Notes: generated by a model not told the origin, from the letters alone. Shown: positions 35,537-45,576, counted from the stretch's first letter. The stretch: DNA of 46,959 nt from Oscillospiraceae bacterium (GCA_009782215.1 WRKO01000020.1:1-46959), one strand, 5' to 3'. Made by a program: numbers and translations.

Positions 35537-35903
35537 AAAACTTCTCATCGGCGTCATGGCGGCGGTCATTCTGCTGGCCGTTTTGTCGCTCACCCTGCTC
35601 AACAGGCACTCCTCCCAAATGCGGATGTCGGCGCTGATGCGGGAGGGGCGCTTGGCGATGGACGCCCATGACTACGCTGAAGCCATTGACCTTTACCGTC
35701 TCGCCATCTCGCTGGACGGGCGCAGCGTGGAGGCCTATATGCGTCTCGCGTCGGCGTGCATCCTCAACGGCGACCTAGAGGACGCGAAATATTTTCTCGA
35801 ACTCGGCTTGAGGAAAACCGAAAGCCCGCGATTGCGGGAGGCATACAACGAATTTCTGGGAAATCTGGCGGTCGAGGAGCGCGGGGAAGAGGGCGGCGAA
35901 TAA
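35523..35903 (+). CDS. Membrane-anchored TPR protein
   Basis: 126 residues from the TTG at 35523 with GGAGGAGG upstream, overlapping the glycosyltransferase by 14 bp. One N-terminal membrane helix ([20 protein letters not shown]) is followed by two TPR-like helical pairs (residues about 43-110, with [20 protein letters not shown]). It probably lies outside the membrane and binds a protein partner, possibly the glycosyltransferase. That pairing is inferred from overlap. Confidence 0.75.
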   Translation: MNTGKKLLIGVMAAVILLAVLSLTLLNRHSSQMRMSALMREGRLAMDAHDYAEAIDLYRLAISLDGRSVEAYMRLASACILNGDLEDAKYFLELGLRKTESPRLREAYNEFLGNLAVEERGEEGGE

Positions 35904-35920
35904 TCCTTCAAAAATAATGA

Positions 35921-35949
35921 TTGACAAATCCGTATGTGTGTTATATACT
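35921..35949 (+). promoter_or_regulatory. rpmH operon promoter
   Basis: TTGACA (35921-35926), 17 bp, TATACT (35944-35949): near-consensus, 33 bp before rpmH. Confidence 0.9.
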
Positions 35950-35982
35950 TTTTTGGTACTATGTTCAAAAGGATGGATTCAT

Positions 35983-36117
35983 ATGGTTCGGACTTATCAA
36001 CCCAAGAAACGCCAGCGCAGCAAGGAACACGGCTTCCGCAAGCGTATGTCTACGCGCGGCGGGCGTAAGGTGTTGGCCCGGCGCCGCCGCAGAGGGCGCA
36101 AGGTGTTGTCCGCCTGA
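35983..36117 (+). CDS. rpmH: 50S ribosomal protein L34
   Basis: 44 residues, very basic, with the family core [19 protein letters not shown]. First gene of the rpmH-rnpA-yidD-yidC-jag cluster. The usual dnaA neighbour is absent upstream; instead a glycosyltransferase/TPR pair precedes it. The stop overlaps the rnpA start as TGATG. Confidence 0.98.
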   Translation: MVRTYQPKKRQRSKEHGFRKRMSTRGGRKVLARRRRRGRKVLSA

Positions 36118-36452
36118 TGCGGCACACCGTTCCCCTTCGTCAAAATCGTGAGTTTCGCAGTCTGTACGCCCGCGGGAAGAACACTGCGGGCGTATATTTG
36201 GCACTTTACGCGAGGAAAACCCGCCGGGACGTCACCCGGCTCGGGGTTTCCGTGAGCGGTAAGCTGGGCGGCGCCGTTACGCGGAACCGCGTGCGGCGGC
36301 GGATTAAAGAGGCCTACCGCTTGCAGGAAGACTTGTTCGCGGCGGGGTTTGACATCGTCGTCGTCGCCCGCTCCAAAGCCATCGGCGCGGATTTTACCGC
36401 GCTGAAGGATGAGCTGGTGAAGCTGGGCGGCAGGTTGGGTGTAACCGTATGA
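36117..36452 (+). CDS. rnpA: Ribonuclease P protein component
   Basis: 111 residues. The RNR-type motif is seen in [17 protein letters not shown], preceded by the N-terminal [15 protein letters not shown]. It assists the RNase P RNA in trimming tRNA 5' ends. Overlaps rpmH and yidD by a few bases. Confidence 0.97.
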   Translation: MRHTVPLRQNREFRSLYARGKNTAGVYLALYARKTRRDVTRLGVSVSGKLGGAVTRNRVRRRIKEAYRLQEDLFAAGFDIVVVARSKAIGADFTALKDELVKLGGRLGVTV

Positions 36453-36655
36453 AAAACCTGATGCTGCGCGCCATTCATTGGTACAGACGAACCTTTGCGG
36501 GCAAACCGCCGTCCTGCCGTTATATTCCCACTTGCAGCGAATACGCGCTGGAGGCGGTTGAAAAATACGGCGCGGCAAAAGGGTTTTGGCTCGCCTTGCG
36601 GAGGCTCCTGCGATGCCACCCGTTCCGCAAGGGCGGATACGACCCGGTACCTTAG
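36449..36655 (+). CDS. yidD: Membrane protein insertion efficiency factor
   Basis: 68 residues with the family signature [20 protein letters not shown] and a C-terminal [12 protein letters not shown]. It assists YidC-dependent insertion. ATGA overlap with rnpA. Confidence 0.97.
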   Translation: MKNLMLRAIHWYRRTFAGKPPSCRYIPTCSEYALEAVEKYGAAKGFWLALRRLLRCHPFRKGGYDPVP

Positions 36656-36690
36656 ATTACATTCTCCCTGCCGGAGGCGGAGAGAAGAGA

Positions 36691-37719
36691 GTGGGTTTGA
36701 CATTGGGACAGATTTGGGATTTCTTAATCGTCCAGCCTATCGCGTGGCTGATTCGCACTTTCTATAACCTCACGGGTTCCTACGGCATTGCCATCATGCT
36801 CTTTTCGCTGGCGGCGACTCTTGCCCTGCTTTGGTTCAACTACAAGGGCAAGCGCGGGATGCTCCAGCAGCAGCGGATTCAGAGTTCCCCGAAATTGCAG
36901 GAGCTTCAGAAAAAATACGCCAAAGACCGCCAGAAACTTCAGCAGGAGCAGGCCAAGCTGTATCAGGAGTCGGGCGTGTCGATGTTCGGCGGCTGTATCT
37001 GGCAGTTCATCCCCTTCCCCATCATCATCGCGCTGTACGGCGCGGTACGTCGCCCGCTGACCTACATCATGCAGTTATCCGCGGACGCCATCGAAAGGAT
37101 TTCCACGGTGCTGGGGATGGAAGACGCCGGAGGCTTTTTCAACGAACTGACCATTGCCAACCAGCTTAACGTGCCGGGAGAACTTGAAAGGGTGCGGAGC
37201 GTCCTGCCCGATTTAGCGGAAAACCTTCAAAGCACCGTCCACTTTGATTTTCTGGGTATCAACCTCGCCGATATTCCCAGCTTCACCGGGGCCATTTTCC
37301 TTATCCCGGTCATTTCTGCCGCCGCGTCCTTCCTCTCCGTCTGGCTGACGCAGAAATTTTCGGGCCGTCCCCCGGCAAAGGGCAATTCCCAGTTGATGAT
37401 GTATCTGCTCGGTCCCGGCGTCAGCCTGTGGCTGGGCTTTACGCTGCCCGCCGCGCTTGGCGTCTACTGGATTGCGCAGAGCGTTTTGAGAATCCCGCAG
37501 GAGTATTTCCTTACCAAGCATTTCAACAAGGTTCTGGACGCGGAAGAGCAGGCCAAGGCCGAACGGGAAGAACGGCGCAAGGCCGCCGAGGCCGCTCAGA
37601 AGGAGGAAGACCGCCAGCGCCGGGCCGAGCGTATCGCCGAGCAGAACAAGAAGCACAAGCCCAAACGGTATAAGCTGCAAAATAAACCCGCCCCGAAAGA
37701 GGAGACGGAGGATGAATAA
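36691..37719 (+). CDS. yidC: Membrane protein insertase YidC (Oxa1 type)
   Basis: 342 residues if started at the GTG at 36691, which has a GGAG-rich site upstream; the in-frame extension to 36586 overlaps yidD and is unlikely. Five membrane segments, the cytoplasmic hairpin with LQELQKKYAKDRQKLQQEQ, and a long charged C-terminal tail (about 285-342) that may bind ribosomes. No lipoprotein signal Cys is evident at this start, unlike many Gram-positive SpoIIIJ/YidC proteins. Confidence 0.95.
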   Translation: MGLTLGQIWDFLIVQPIAWLIRTFYNLTGSYGIAIMLFSLAATLALLWFNYKGKRGMLQQQRIQSSPKLQELQKKYAKDRQKLQQEQAKLYQESGVSMFGGCIWQFIPFPIIIALYGAVRRPLTYIMQLSADAIERISTVLGMEDAGGFFNELTIANQLNVPGELERVRSVLPDLAENLQSTVHFDFLGINLADIPSFTGAIFLIPVISAAASFLSVWLTQKFSGRPPAKGNSQLMMYLLGPGVSLWLGFTLPAALGVYWIAQSVLRIPQEYFLTKHFNKVLDAEEQAKAEREERRKAAEAAQKEEDRQRRAERIAEQNKKHKPKRYKLQNKPAPKEETEDE

Positions 37720-37721
37720 TT

Positions 37722-38528
37722 ATGGCCATCGAAACCACCGGCAAAACCATTGACGCCGCTATCGCCGCGGCACTGGAGGAACTGCAGACCGACCGGGACT
37801 CGGTGACGGTCGAGGTTCTGGAAAACCCGAAGCCAGGCTTTCTGGGTCTTGGCGGAACGCTTGCCCGCGTGAAGGTTAAGCGCTTCGGCGAGCCGGACGA
37901 ACCTGTCGCCGCCGTGCCGCCGCCGAAAAAGGAAGCCCCGGCCAAGCCGGTCAAAAAGCCTGAAAAGGCAGCCGAACCCGCTTCCCCACCGGCCAAAGCC
38001 AAGCCGGCCGCCGCCGCGCCGTCAGCGGCCAAGACAGCCTCGCAGCCATCGCCCGCGGCGGTTGTCCTCAAGGGCATCCTTGACCGCATGGGAATCCCGG
38101 ACGCGGTGATTGCCGAGAAAGAGAGTGAGCGCGGCCTGCTGCTGGACGTCTCCGGCCCCGGCATGGGGCGTCTGATTGGACGGCGGGGCGAAACCCTTGA
38201 CTCGGTGCAGCGCATCGTTTCCGCCGCGGCCAACCGAGGCACGGAGGAACGCCGCCGCGTCATCGTTGACGCGGAACGGTACCGCGCCAAACGCGAGGAA
38301 GCCTTGGCTGCGCTGGCGCACAGCACGGCAGAGAGAGCGGTCAAATACAACCGCGATATGCTCCTTGAACCGATGAACGCCTATTCGCGGCATATCGTCC
38401 ACTCGGCATTGCAAGACAATCCCTATGTCACCACCCATTCGGTGGGCAACGAGCCGCAGCGGAGGGTTATCATCAGCCTTTCGGGCGCCAAAAAGAGCGC
38501 CGCGCCCCCCCGCCGGGAAAAGCCGTAA
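37722..38528 (+). CDS. jag: Jag/KhpB RNA-binding protein
   Basis: 268 residues. Jag N-terminal domain (1-55, ENPKPGFLGLGG), an Ala/Pro/Lys-rich linker (65-110), a KH domain with GRLIGRRGETLDSVQ, and a C-terminal R3H domain with RHIVHSALQDNPYV. KhpB proteins bind RNA and influence cell division and elongation in Bacillota. Follows yidC directly. Confidence 0.95.
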   Translation: MAIETTGKTIDAAIAAALEELQTDRDSVTVEVLENPKPGFLGLGGTLARVKVKRFGEPDEPVAAVPPPKKEAPAKPVKKPEKAAEPASPPAKAKPAAAAPSAAKTASQPSPAAVVLKGILDRMGIPDAVIAEKESERGLLLDVSGPGMGRLIGRRGETLDSVQRIVSAAANRGTEERRRVIVDAERYRAKREEALAALAHSTAERAVKYNRDMLLEPMNAYSRHIVHSALQDNPYVTTHSVGNEPQRRVIISLSGAKKSAAPPRREKP

Positions 38529-38542
38529 CCACAGACGGAAAA

Positions 38543-38566
38543 GGACGCCAAACGGCGTCCTTTCTT
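38543..38566. terminator. Bidirectional terminator between jag and the anti-sigma gene
   Basis: GGACGCC (38543-38549) pairs with GGCGTCC (38554-38560), loop AAAC, flanked by AAAA on the left and TTTCTT on the right, so it works for both convergent operons. Confidence 0.88.
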
Positions 38567-38606
38567 ATGCGGATAATGCGGGTTATTGCGGGGTTTTCAG
38601 TCCCCG

Positions 38607-39485
38607 CTACGGTGTTCCGGCGAACGGGGCGCCGAACGCCTCGGTGAGGAAAGCGAGGATTGCCCTGTCCTCTCCGCCGTATTGCACAAGCAGCTCGCTG
38701 TTTTTGAAATGCCGGAAGGGAGGGGGAGGATACGCCGCGCCGTCGGACTCGTAGACCATAAGCTGCTCGTCGCCCACATAGATATTTCGGGCCGCCGCAA
38801 GCGGGAAATCTTCTCTTATCAGCATCTCCGCGTCTACCAAATACCACAGCCCGCTCTCGTCCAGCAGGTGAAGAAACTCGTCATAGCCGAAGCCGTCTCC
38901 ATCACCGGCTGCCGGCGGAGCGGGCGCGGGGTTGGGTTCCGGCGGGTCGGAGCCGAGTCCCATGCCCAACAAATCCTCAGAGGAAGACCCCGCGTCGCCG
39001 GGTATGACGGAGGAGGAGTCTCCCTCCGCCCACGCCATGCCGCCTCCGGGTTCCGTCATCGTCCCGTTGTCGGCGTCCCATTTTGCATCGTCCAAAGCCT
39101 CGGAAACACTCTGGGTCTCAAGACCGGCCTCCCCGGATCCCGGCGAATCGTTCAAGTAGCTTGAGTCAGGGGTTGGAAGATTTCCCGTCTGTGAGAGGAT
39201 GAGCAAAATCGCCGCGCAGGCCGCCACGCCTGCCAGACTTCCGATGATTCTTCTCCGCCGGGGCGGCTCTTCGCCGAGTTCAATCTTATATAAAATCCCC
39301 GGCAGCAGGGTGTCGGGCGGGTCGTCGTCCAGAAGCGCAAATCCTTCCTTGACGGCGGTTAAATCCTTCAGCAGGGCGCGGCAGGACGGGCACTCGCTCA
39401 AATGTCCGCGCAGGCGGGCGGCGTCCATCTCCGGCAATTCGCCGTCGATGAACATGCTGATGGCTTCGATATCACAGAGATTCAC
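38607..39485 (-). CDS. Anti-sigma factor with zinc-finger domain
   Basis: 292 residues from a GTG at 39485 behind AAGGGGG. Residues 1-50 form a zf-HC2 anti-sigma domain with the metal motif HLSECPSC. A membrane helix follows at about 80-98 (IIGSLAGVAACAAILLILS). Residues 99-292 would be outside the cell, with a Pro/Gly-rich stretch and no recognised domain. It should hold the ECF sigma factor encoded just upstream, and its gene overlaps that of the sigma factor by 14 bp. Confidence 0.88.
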   Translation of the reverse strand: MNLCDIEAISMFIDGELPEMDAARLRGHLSECPSCRALLKDLTAVKEGFALLDDDPPDTLLPGILYKIELGEEPPRRRRIIGSLAGVAACAAILLILSQTGNLPTPDSSYLNDSPGSGEAGLETQSVSEALDDAKWDADNGTMTEPGGGMAWAEGDSSSVIPGDAGSSSEDLLGMGLGSDPPEPNPAPAPPAAGDGDGFGYDEFLHLLDESGLWYLVDAEMLIREDFPLAAARNIYVGDEQLMVYESDGAAYPPPPFRHFKNSELLVQYGGEDRAILAFLTEAFGAPFAGTP

Positions 39486-40035
39486 TCCGTCCGCCCCCTT
39501 TCTCTGTTTGTTTAGACGAATGTCCGGGCAAATTGTTCCCGCTTTTGATTAAAATCTCCCGCAGGGAAAGCCGCGCGCGCGCCAAACGGCTTTTGACCGT
39601 GCCTTCCTCGATGCCCAAAAGCTCCGCGATTTCGCCGTAGGAAAGCCCCGCTGTTTCGCGCAGGACGACAATCCGCCTATGCTCGGGCGTCAGGCGCGTC
39701 AGCGCGTCCTCCAGAGCGAGCGCAAGCTCCTTGCGCTCCAGCGCGACGGACGGCTCAAACCTTGTGTCGGGCAGCGGCAAATCCGTTTCGTCCAGCGAAA
39801 CGTCCGCGCCGCGCCGCGCTTTCTTGCGTAAAAAGTCGGTGCAGGCGTTGACCGTCAGGCGGTACAGCCATGTGCCCGTTTCCGAGTCGCCGCGAAACCC
39901 TTCCAACCCGCGCCACGCCTTGAGAAAAACCTCCTGAGAGAGGTCGAAGGCGTCGTCCGGGTCGCCGCAAAGGCGCAGACAGGTATTGTAAACGCGCTTT
40001 TGATTCGCTTTGACGATGGCTTCAAAATCGTCCAT
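39472..40035 (-). CDS. ECF sigma factor
   Basis: 187 residues with region 2 (DDAFDLSQEVFLKAWRGLEG, TWLYRLTVNACTDFLRK) and region 4 (LSYGEIAELLGIEEGTVKSR) and no regions 1 or 3. Partner of the downstream anti-sigma factor. It overlaps the dus gene by 14 bp, so its synthesis is tied to the translation-gene transcript. Target promoters are unknown. Confidence 0.93.
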   Translation of the reverse strand: MDDFEAIVKANQKRVYNTCLRLCGDPDDAFDLSQEVFLKAWRGLEGFRGDSETGTWLYRLTVNACTDFLRKKARRGADVSLDETDLPLPDTRFEPSVALERKELALALEDALTRLTPEHRRIVVLRETAGLSYGEIAELLGIEEGTVKSRLARARLSLREILIKSGNNLPGHSSKQTEKGGGRSESL

Positions 40036-40945
40036 CTTTTTCCCCCCTCAATCCCCTGACGCAACGGGCAAAATCGTCCGCCGCCGCGATGGCCGACACC
40101 TCCCGCTTATAATAGGTCGCATATGGCAGCCCTCGGAGATACCACGCCAAATGCTTCCGTATTTCAAGACAGGCGATTTTTTCGCCCTTATCCTCAATCA
40201 GCAGGGAAAAATGCCGTTCCGCTGTTTCCAAGCGGCGCGCGGGCGTCGGCTCCTCGCCGGTGAAGACAAACGGATTGCCCATCGCCGCCCGCCCAATCAT
40301 CCCCATCGCCGCCCCGGTGATGTTCAGGCACCGTTCCAAATCGCGCAGAGAAAAAATATCGCCATTGGCCGTGACGGGGATGGAGACGGCCTTGACCGTC
40401 TCGGCGACTGCGTACCAGTCGGCATGGCCCGAATACATTTGCTTGCGCGTCCGCCCGTGAACGCAGATTTGCGAAACGCCCACATGTTCAAGTCTTTTAG
40501 CCAGCGTCACAGCGTTTTTGCTCCCGCTGTCCCAGCCCAGCCGCATCTTAACGGTAACAGGGACGTTTACAGCGCCGACGACCGCTTTCGCGACGGCTTC
40601 CGCCTTGTCAAGGTCGCGCATCAGAGCGCAGCCGTCGCCGTTGCTGACGATTTTGGGCGTGGGGCAGCCCATGTTGAGGTTGATTTCAGCCGCGCCGGAT
40701 ATCGCCAGCGCCCGTACCGCCCCCTCCGCCATACAAGCGGGGTCGGAACCGAATATCTGCACGGCCTCGTCCTTTGCCGCGAGGCGCAGCAGGCTCCGCG
40801 ACTTTTTATCCTGATAGCACAGCGCCTTGGCGGATACCATCTCGGTGGTGGTGTGCAGAAAGGGCGCTGTTTCCCGGCACACCGTACGGTACGCCCAGTC
40901 GGTGACGCCCGCCATCGGGGCGAGGGCGGCTCTGGCTTGATTCAT
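40022..40945 (-). CDS. dus: tRNA-dihydrouridine synthase
   Basis: 307 residues, an FMN TIM barrel. LAPMAGVTDWAYR start, NLNMGCPTPKI with the catalytic Cys, VHGRTRKQMYSGHADW and IPVTANGDI mark the Dus family. It reduces uridines in tRNA D-loops. Overlaps the methyltransferase end by four bases. Confidence 0.95.
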   Translation of the reverse strand: MNQARAALAPMAGVTDWAYRTVCRETAPFLHTTTEMVSAKALCYQDKKSRSLLRLAAKDEAVQIFGSDPACMAEGAVRALAISGAAEINLNMGCPTPKIVSNGDGCALMRDLDKAEAVAKAVVGAVNVPVTVKMRLGWDSGSKNAVTLAKRLEHVGVSQICVHGRTRKQMYSGHADWYAVAETVKAVSIPVTANGDIFSLRDLERCLNITGAAMGMIGRAAMGNPFVFTGEEPTPARRLETAERHFSLLIEDKGEKIACLEIRKHLAWYLRGLPYATYYKREVSAIAAADDFARCVRGLRGEKDGRF

Positions 40946-41709
40946 CTTGCCACAAAGACGAGCCGCTCGTCATATCGGTTGAAACTGACCGAATCCGGCA
41001 TTCCGGCTTGCCTTACTTCGTCAAATCCGGCGTCACGCAAGGCTTCTTCGACAAAGCCCAGCTGGTAGGCGCGCTCGGTGTGTGTCTCCTCCTCCCGCCG
41101 CCAAAGGCCGCCCTCCGTTTGCGTAAACAGCGTGATTTCCTGATGCAGGAGAGGCTTTTCCCAAGAGCAGCGCCAGACGCAATACACGCCCCCGGCGTCC
41201 GACATGAACACCATGCCGTCCCGCGCCGCCAACGCTTCGGGCGCGAGCAAGTCGAAGATAAACGCGCCGCCAGACTCCAAAAACAGCCGCACACGGCTGA
41301 GGGTTTGCCTGAACCGTTTTTCGTCGGTGAGATAGTTCAGCGCGTCGAAGGTGCAGAAAACCGCCTCGACCGTGCCGTATAAATCCAGCTTCGCCATATC
41401 CTGCTGTAAAAACAGCGGCGGGCCGCCGCAGGCCATGTCCGGGGCAGACGGTGCGCGGCTTTCGGACAAAGCCCCCGCTCTTGTGTCAAACTTATTTCTC
41501 GCCGCCGCAAGCATTTCGGGGGAAGCGTCAACAGCCACGACGTCACAGCCGCGCTCGCACAGTTCCAGCGCCAGCCTCCCCGTGCCGCAGGCGAGGTCCA
41601 GCACGCGCTTGGGCTCGCCCGCCAGCGAGAGCAGATGACCGGCGTACGCGCCGTAATCCATATCCCGCATCAGCGCGTCGTAGTGGGCGGCGAGATGTTC
41701 GTAAGGCAT
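40942..41709 (-). CDS. Class I SAM-dependent methyltransferase
   Basis: 255 residues. Motif I LDLACGTGRLALEL and the following VVAVDASPEML bind S-adenosylmethionine. It is not PrmC, the release-factor methylase often next to prfA, because the NPPY motif is missing. Substrate unknown; position in a translation-linked operon is only suggestive. Confidence 0.85.
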   Translation of the reverse strand: MPYEHLAAHYDALMRDMDYGAYAGHLLSLAGEPKRVLDLACGTGRLALELCERGCDVVAVDASPEMLAAARNKFDTRAGALSESRAPSAPDMACGGPPLFLQQDMAKLDLYGTVEAVFCTFDALNYLTDEKRFRQTLSRVRLFLESGGAFIFDLLAPEALAARDGMVFMSDAGGVYCVWRCSWEKPLLHQEITLFTQTEGGLWRREEETHTERAYQLGFVEEALRDAGFDEVRQAGMPDSVSFNRYDERLVFVAR

Positions 41710-41739
41710 GGCTTGTCTCCTTTTATGATTGATGCGCGG

Positions 41740-42804
41740 TTACGCGGTGTACGAAAGGACCTCGCGGGCGGAGCCTTTTTTCAGGACGAGGAGAACCGGG
41801 CCTTGGACAAACCGTGTTTCGCCCCCGCTGTTTTTCAGCATGACAAACCGGCCGCACAATATCCTGTCATCCTGTCTGGTCATATTCATCGGGTCGTATC
41901 CGCATATGGTGAAGTCCCCGGTTACCGTTTCCTTGCGCGCGTCTGAAAACGCCTCGAATTTCCGGCTTTTTTCTTGCGTGTGCTTTTCGATTTCCGCGTT
42001 GAATGCGTTCCGCTCAAAGCGCGCCGCGGGCTTTTCTTCCCGCGCATCCCCCGCGATTATGCTGAACAGAGGGACGTCCGTCCCGCCGACAGCATGGTAA
42101 AAGTCTATGCCCGCCTTCCGCAGCAGGACGCAGAACACCGCGCCCGAATAATACAGCATCCTCCTGATTTCAAAAAACCGGCTGTCAAGCGTTTGCAGGC
42201 TCTCAATGTATTTGCCTAGTCTCTGCCTGTATTTTCCCTCCGATATTTGCTTGAGCGCCATGCTTCCGGCGTATTCCGCCATCCCTTCAAACGTTTCCGT
42301 CAGATATTCCTGCCCGATGATGCCACCAATCAGCTTTTCCCTGTATTTGCGCGCGGAGATGAATTTTTGCAGCAAAGCCTTTTTGGTTTCCGCGTCTTCG
42401 GATAAAGCCGCTTCCGCCAGAAGCAGGTTTTCGCTGTGCTTGACCTCGTAGTTTTCCGCGTGATGGGGATATCCGAGCAACACCAAATCGTCCGGGGTTC
42501 GGCGCTCCCCGCTTTGTCCCTGAAAAGCATGGAACATTTCATGCGCCAAATCGGCGGCCAGCAGCTCCGGGTCTTCGACAAGAGGGTCTTCCACCTGCCA
42601 AATGGCCAGCGGCTCGCCGTCGTATTCAATGCTTGTGTTTCCTAAAAAGCGGCGGTCATAGGGGATGGCCGCGTCTTTGAGGAAAACCCCGTTTTCATTG
42701 AACAAGGCAAAGCCGCATGGCGAAAACCCCGGCCATATCTCATTAAAATCCACATCGCGCAGAATTTCATCGACCTTCAGATATAGCGCCCGCAATGTCC
42801 TCAC
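41740..42804 (-). CDS. Putative zinc metallopeptidase (HExxH)
   Basis: 354 residues from the GTG at 42804, overlapping the prfA stop as [13 protein letters not shown] (about 105-113) is an HExxH zinc site, and the later [10 protein letters not shown] (about 170-179) supplies a Glu in the position of the third ligand, as in gluzincins. No signal peptide or membrane helix, so it is probably cytoplasmic. I do not recognise a named family. Encoded between release factor 1 and a methyltransferase. Confidence 0.7.
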   Translation of the reverse strand: MRTLRALYLKVDEILRDVDFNEIWPGFSPCGFALFNENGVFLKDAAIPYDRRFLGNTSIEYDGEPLAIWQVEDPLVEDPELLAADLAHEMFHAFQGQSGERRTPDDLVLLGYPHHAENYEVKHSENLLLAEAALSEDAETKKALLQKFISARKYREKLIGGIIGQEYLTETFEGMAEYAGSMALKQISEGKYRQRLGKYIESLQTLDSRFFEIRRMLYYSGAVFCVLLRKAGIDFYHAVGGTDVPLFSIIAGDAREEKPAARFERNAFNAEIEKHTQEKSRKFEAFSDARKETVTGDFTICGYDPMNMTRQDDRILCGRFVMLKNSGGETRFVQGPVLLVLKKGSAREVLSYTA

Positions 42805-43868
42805 TCCCCTTTTCCCGCCAGCATGGCGGCTTGGTCGGCCGCGGCGAGGGTGCCGATCAGTTCGTCCAAGTCGCCGTCCATGACGGCTTGGATTTTGTAG
42901 AGCGTGAGGTTGACGCGGTGGTCGGTGACGCGGCCTTGGGGGAAATTATAGGTGCGAACGCGTTCGCTGCGGTCGCCGCTGCCGACTTGGCTGCGCCGCT
43001 CGCTGCCCCGTGCCTCGTCCAGCTCCCGCTGTTTTTTCTCGTAGAGCTTCGCCCGCAGCACCTTCATGGCTTTGTCCTTGTTTTTGTGCTGGCTGCGCTC
43101 GTCCTGACACTCCACGACAATGCCGGTGGGCTTATGCACGATGCGGATGGCGCTCTCGGTCTTGTTGACGTGCTGTCCGCCCGCGCCGCCGGCGCGGCAG
43201 GTGACGATATCGAGGTCGTCCGGGTTGATGTCCACGTCCACCTCCTCCGCTTCGGGCAGCACCGCCACCGTCGCGGCGCTGGTGTGGATGCGTCCCTGCG
43301 ATTCGGTGTCCGGTACGCGCTGGACGCGGTGCGCCCCCGATTCGTATTTCAGGCGCGAGTAGGCGCCCTCGCCGGATATCTGCGCTTGAAGCTCTTTAAT
43401 GCCGCCCAGCTCGGTTTCGTTGGAGGAGAGGATTTCAAATTTCCAGCGCTGCCGTTCGGCGTACATCGAATACATCCGCCACAACGCCGCGGCGAACAGC
43501 GCGGCTTCCTCGCCGCCCACGCCGCCGCGTATCTCGATGATGACGTTTTTCTGATTATTCGGGTCGCGGGGCAGCAGCAGTTTTTTCAGTTCCTCCAAAA
43601 GCCGCCCCTTTTCCTCCGCCAGCGCCCCGCACTCCTCATACGCCAGCGTCCGCACCTCCGGGTCCTCGTCTTCCAGCAGGGCGCGGGCTTCCGTCTCCTG
43701 TTCCTCGGCTTGGATGAACTGCCGGTAGGCTTCGGCCACCGGCGCGATTTCCTTCTGCTCTCGCAGCAGAGCGGTCATTTTGTCCGAATCGGTATAGACC
43801 TCGGGTTGCGCCAGCGCCTCCTCGATTTCTGAGAAACGCTGATGGATTTCTTTGAGCTTTTCTAACAT
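42801..43868 (-). CDS. prfA: Release factor 1 from the internal start
   Basis: 355 residues from the ATG at 43868, full normal length for RF1. The internal Shine-Dalgarno AGGAG at 43876-43880 supports independent initiation inside the long reading frame. RF1 reads UAA and UAG and hydrolyses peptidyl-tRNA through GGQ. Listed apart from the fusion because both products are possible. Confidence 0.75.
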   Translation of the reverse strand: MLEKLKEIHQRFSEIEEALAQPEVYTDSDKMTALLREQKEIAPVAEAYRQFIQAEEQETEARALLEDEDPEVRTLAYEECGALAEEKGRLLEELKKLLLPRDPNNQKNVIIEIRGGVGGEEAALFAAALWRMYSMYAERQRWKFEILSSNETELGGIKELQAQISGEGAYSRLKYESGAHRVQRVPDTESQGRIHTSAATVAVLPEAEEVDVDINPDDLDIVTCRAGGAGGQHVNKTESAIRIVHKPTGIVVECQDERSQHKNKDKAMKVLRAKLYEKKQRELDEARGSERRSQVGSGDRSERVRTYNFPQGRVTDHRVNLTLYKIQAVMDGDLDELIGTLAAADQAAMLAGKGE

Positions 43869-45563
43869 TTCCTTGCTCCTAACCCGCTCAATCCGCGCTT
43901 GCTTTGCGGCGTCGGTTTTTTGAGTCTGCTGATGGGCGGACGGCGGACGGGCGCTTCGCGTCTCCGCAGAGCCGCCGTCTGTCTTTGACAGTCCCCGCCA
44001 TTCGCGGTATTCGGCGTATGTGCCGTGAAAATCTTTCAGCTCCCCGTCGTCAAGTACCCATATCCGCGTGGCGAAACGCGCCGTGAAATAGCGGTCGTGG
44101 GAGATAAACAGCAAGGTTTGGTCGAACGCCTCCACCGCTTCCTCAATCCATTCGCGCGACTGAATGTCAAGATGGTTGGTCGGCTCGTCCAGTAGGAGGA
44201 AATTGGACTCCTTTTTCATCAGCAGGCAGAGCGCCAGACGGCTCCTCTCCCCGCCCGATAAGACGTCCACCGTCTTAAAGACGTCCTCGCCCCGGAAATG
44301 AAACCCGCCCAGCCGGTTGCGCGCCTCCTGCGGCGCAAACCCCGCGTAGAGCATGGTGTCATACAGCGTCCGCTCCGGCCGGTCAAAGGAGACCGACTGC
44401 GGCAGAACCGCCATTTGCACGGAGGGGCCGGTCTTCACCGTCCCGCCGTCGGGGGTCAGCTCGCCCGTCAGCAGCTTCAGCAGGGTCGTCTTGCCCGCGC
44501 CGTTGGCGCCCAGCAGGGCGATACGGTCGCCGGGGCTGACGGACAGTGTGACCGGGCGCAAGATGGTGTGTCCGTTGAAACGCTTGCCGATGCCCTCGGC
44601 GCGCAAAACGTCGTCGGCACGGAGAGGTTTGGAATGGAATTTTTGCCGAAGCTCCGCCTGCTTTTTGGGCTTTTCCGTAACCGGGACACGCTCGGCGCGT
44701 TTTTCAATGGCGAACGCCCGGCGGTGCAGTTTATCGTTTTTACCCGCGTAATCGTGCATCCGCCGCGCTGTGTCCAGCAGGCGCTTGTATTCGCGCTGTT
44801 CGCGCTCATACCGCTCCTCCGCCTCGGCGGTCCGCCGCGCCTTTTCCTCGGCGTAGAAGCTATAGCTGCCGGGATAATCCTCCGATTTGCCGTCCTCCAG
44901 CTCAATGACGCGGGTGACGGCGGCGTCAAGAAAAAAGCGGTCATGGGAGATGAGGATGGCCGTGCCCTTGTACCCGGAAAGAAAGCTCTCCAACCATTCG
45001 GCGGAGGCGACGTCAAGATGGTTAGTCGGCTCGTCGAGGAGCAGGATTTCGGATTGCTCCAGCAACAGCCGAGCTAGGTTGATGCGTGTCTTTTCCCCGC
45101 CGGATAGGGCGCGGAACGGGCGGGCGTATAAATCGTCCCCGATTTTCAGCCCCTGCCGCACACGGGCAAGCCGGACGTCTGTCTCATACCCTCCGGCGTC
45201 CTCGTAGCGGTGCGCGAGTTCGCCGTATTCACGCCCGCCCGCCAATCCGCCGCTCTCCAGCTCCGACATCCGCCGCTCCATCACCCGGAAAGGCTCAAAC
45301 GCCTCTAAAATGACGTCTCCCGCCGTAAAGCGGGCGGGTACATCGGGGATTTGGCTCAGAACGCCCGCTTTTTTTGACAACCAAAAGCTACCGCTGTCAG
45401 GGGATTCCTCCCCCGACAGCAACCGAAAGAGCGTCGTCTTGCCCGCGCCGTTGGCGCCAATCAGCCCGACGTGTTCACCCGCTTGGACTGTAAACGATAT
45501 GCCGGTCAAAACGGGCTTATCGCCGTAATATTTAACCAGATTTTGTACAGATATATCAATCAT
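42801..45563 (-). CDS. prfA: ABC-F ATPase fused in frame to peptide chain release factor 1
   Basis: 920 residues from the ATG at 45563. Residues 1-520 are an ABC-F protein: two ATPase cassettes, each with Walker A (GANGAGKTT), signature ([16 protein letters not shown]) and [11 protein letters not shown], and an inter-domain linker that in ABC-F proteins reaches the ribosomal P-site tRNA. After a low-complexity stretch the chain continues without a stop into a complete release factor 1 at residue 566 (MLEKLKEI): codon-recognition PDT in [13 protein letters not shown], and the catalytic GGQ in [19 protein letters not shown] (43876-43880) stands seven bases before the RF1 Met, so free RF1 may also be made from an internal start. 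ABC-F proteins sit at the E site and RF1 at the A site. Confidence 0.9.
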   Translation of the reverse strand: MIDISVQNLVKYYGDKPVLTGISFTVQAGEHVGLIGANGAGKTTLFRLLSGEESPDSGSFWLSKKAGVLSQIPDVPARFTAGDVILEAFEPFRVMERRMSELESGGLAGGREYGELAHRYEDAGGYETDVRLARVRQGLKIGDDLYARPFRALSGGEKTRINLARLLLEQSEILLLDEPTNHLDVASAEWLESFLSGYKGTAILISHDRFFLDAAVTRVIELEDGKSEDYPGSYSFYAEEKARRTAEAEERYEREQREYKRLLDTARRMHDYAGKNDKLHRRAFAIEKRAERVPVTEKPKKQAELRQKFHSKPLRADDVLRAEGIGKRFNGHTILRPVTLSVSPGDRIALLGANGAGKTTLLKLLTGELTPDGGTVKTGPSVQMAVLPQSVSFDRPERTLYDTMLYAGFAPQEARNRLGGFHFRGEDVFKTVDVLSGGERSRLALCLLMKKESNFLLLDEPTNHLDIQSREWIEEAVEAFDQTLLFISHDRYFTARFATRIWVLDDGELKDFHGTYAEYREWRGLSKTDGGSAETRSARPPSAHQQTQKTDAAKQARIERVRSKEMLEKLKEIHQRFSEIEEALAQPEVYTDSDKMTALLREQKEIAPVAEAYRQFIQAEEQETEARALLEDEDPEVRTLAYEECGALAEEKGRLLEELKKLLLPRDPNNQKNVIIEIRGGVGGEEAALFAAALWRMYSMYAERQRWKFEILSSNETELGGIKELQAQISGEGAYSRLKYESGAHRVQRVPDTESQGRIHTSAATVAVLPEAEEVDVDINPDDLDIVTCRAGGAGGQHVNKTESAIRIVHKPTGIVVECQDERSQHKNKDKAMKVLRAKLYEKKQRELDEARGSERRSQVGSGDRSERVRTYNFPQGRVTDHRVNLTLYKIQAVMDGDLDELIGTLAAADQAAMLAGKGE

Positions 45564-45576
45564 ATGGTTCCCCGCA

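Noticed and set aside
40942..41709. PrmC, the RF1 glutamine methylase often beside prfA
   Set aside because: The NPPY motif is missing and the protein fits a general class I methyltransferase.
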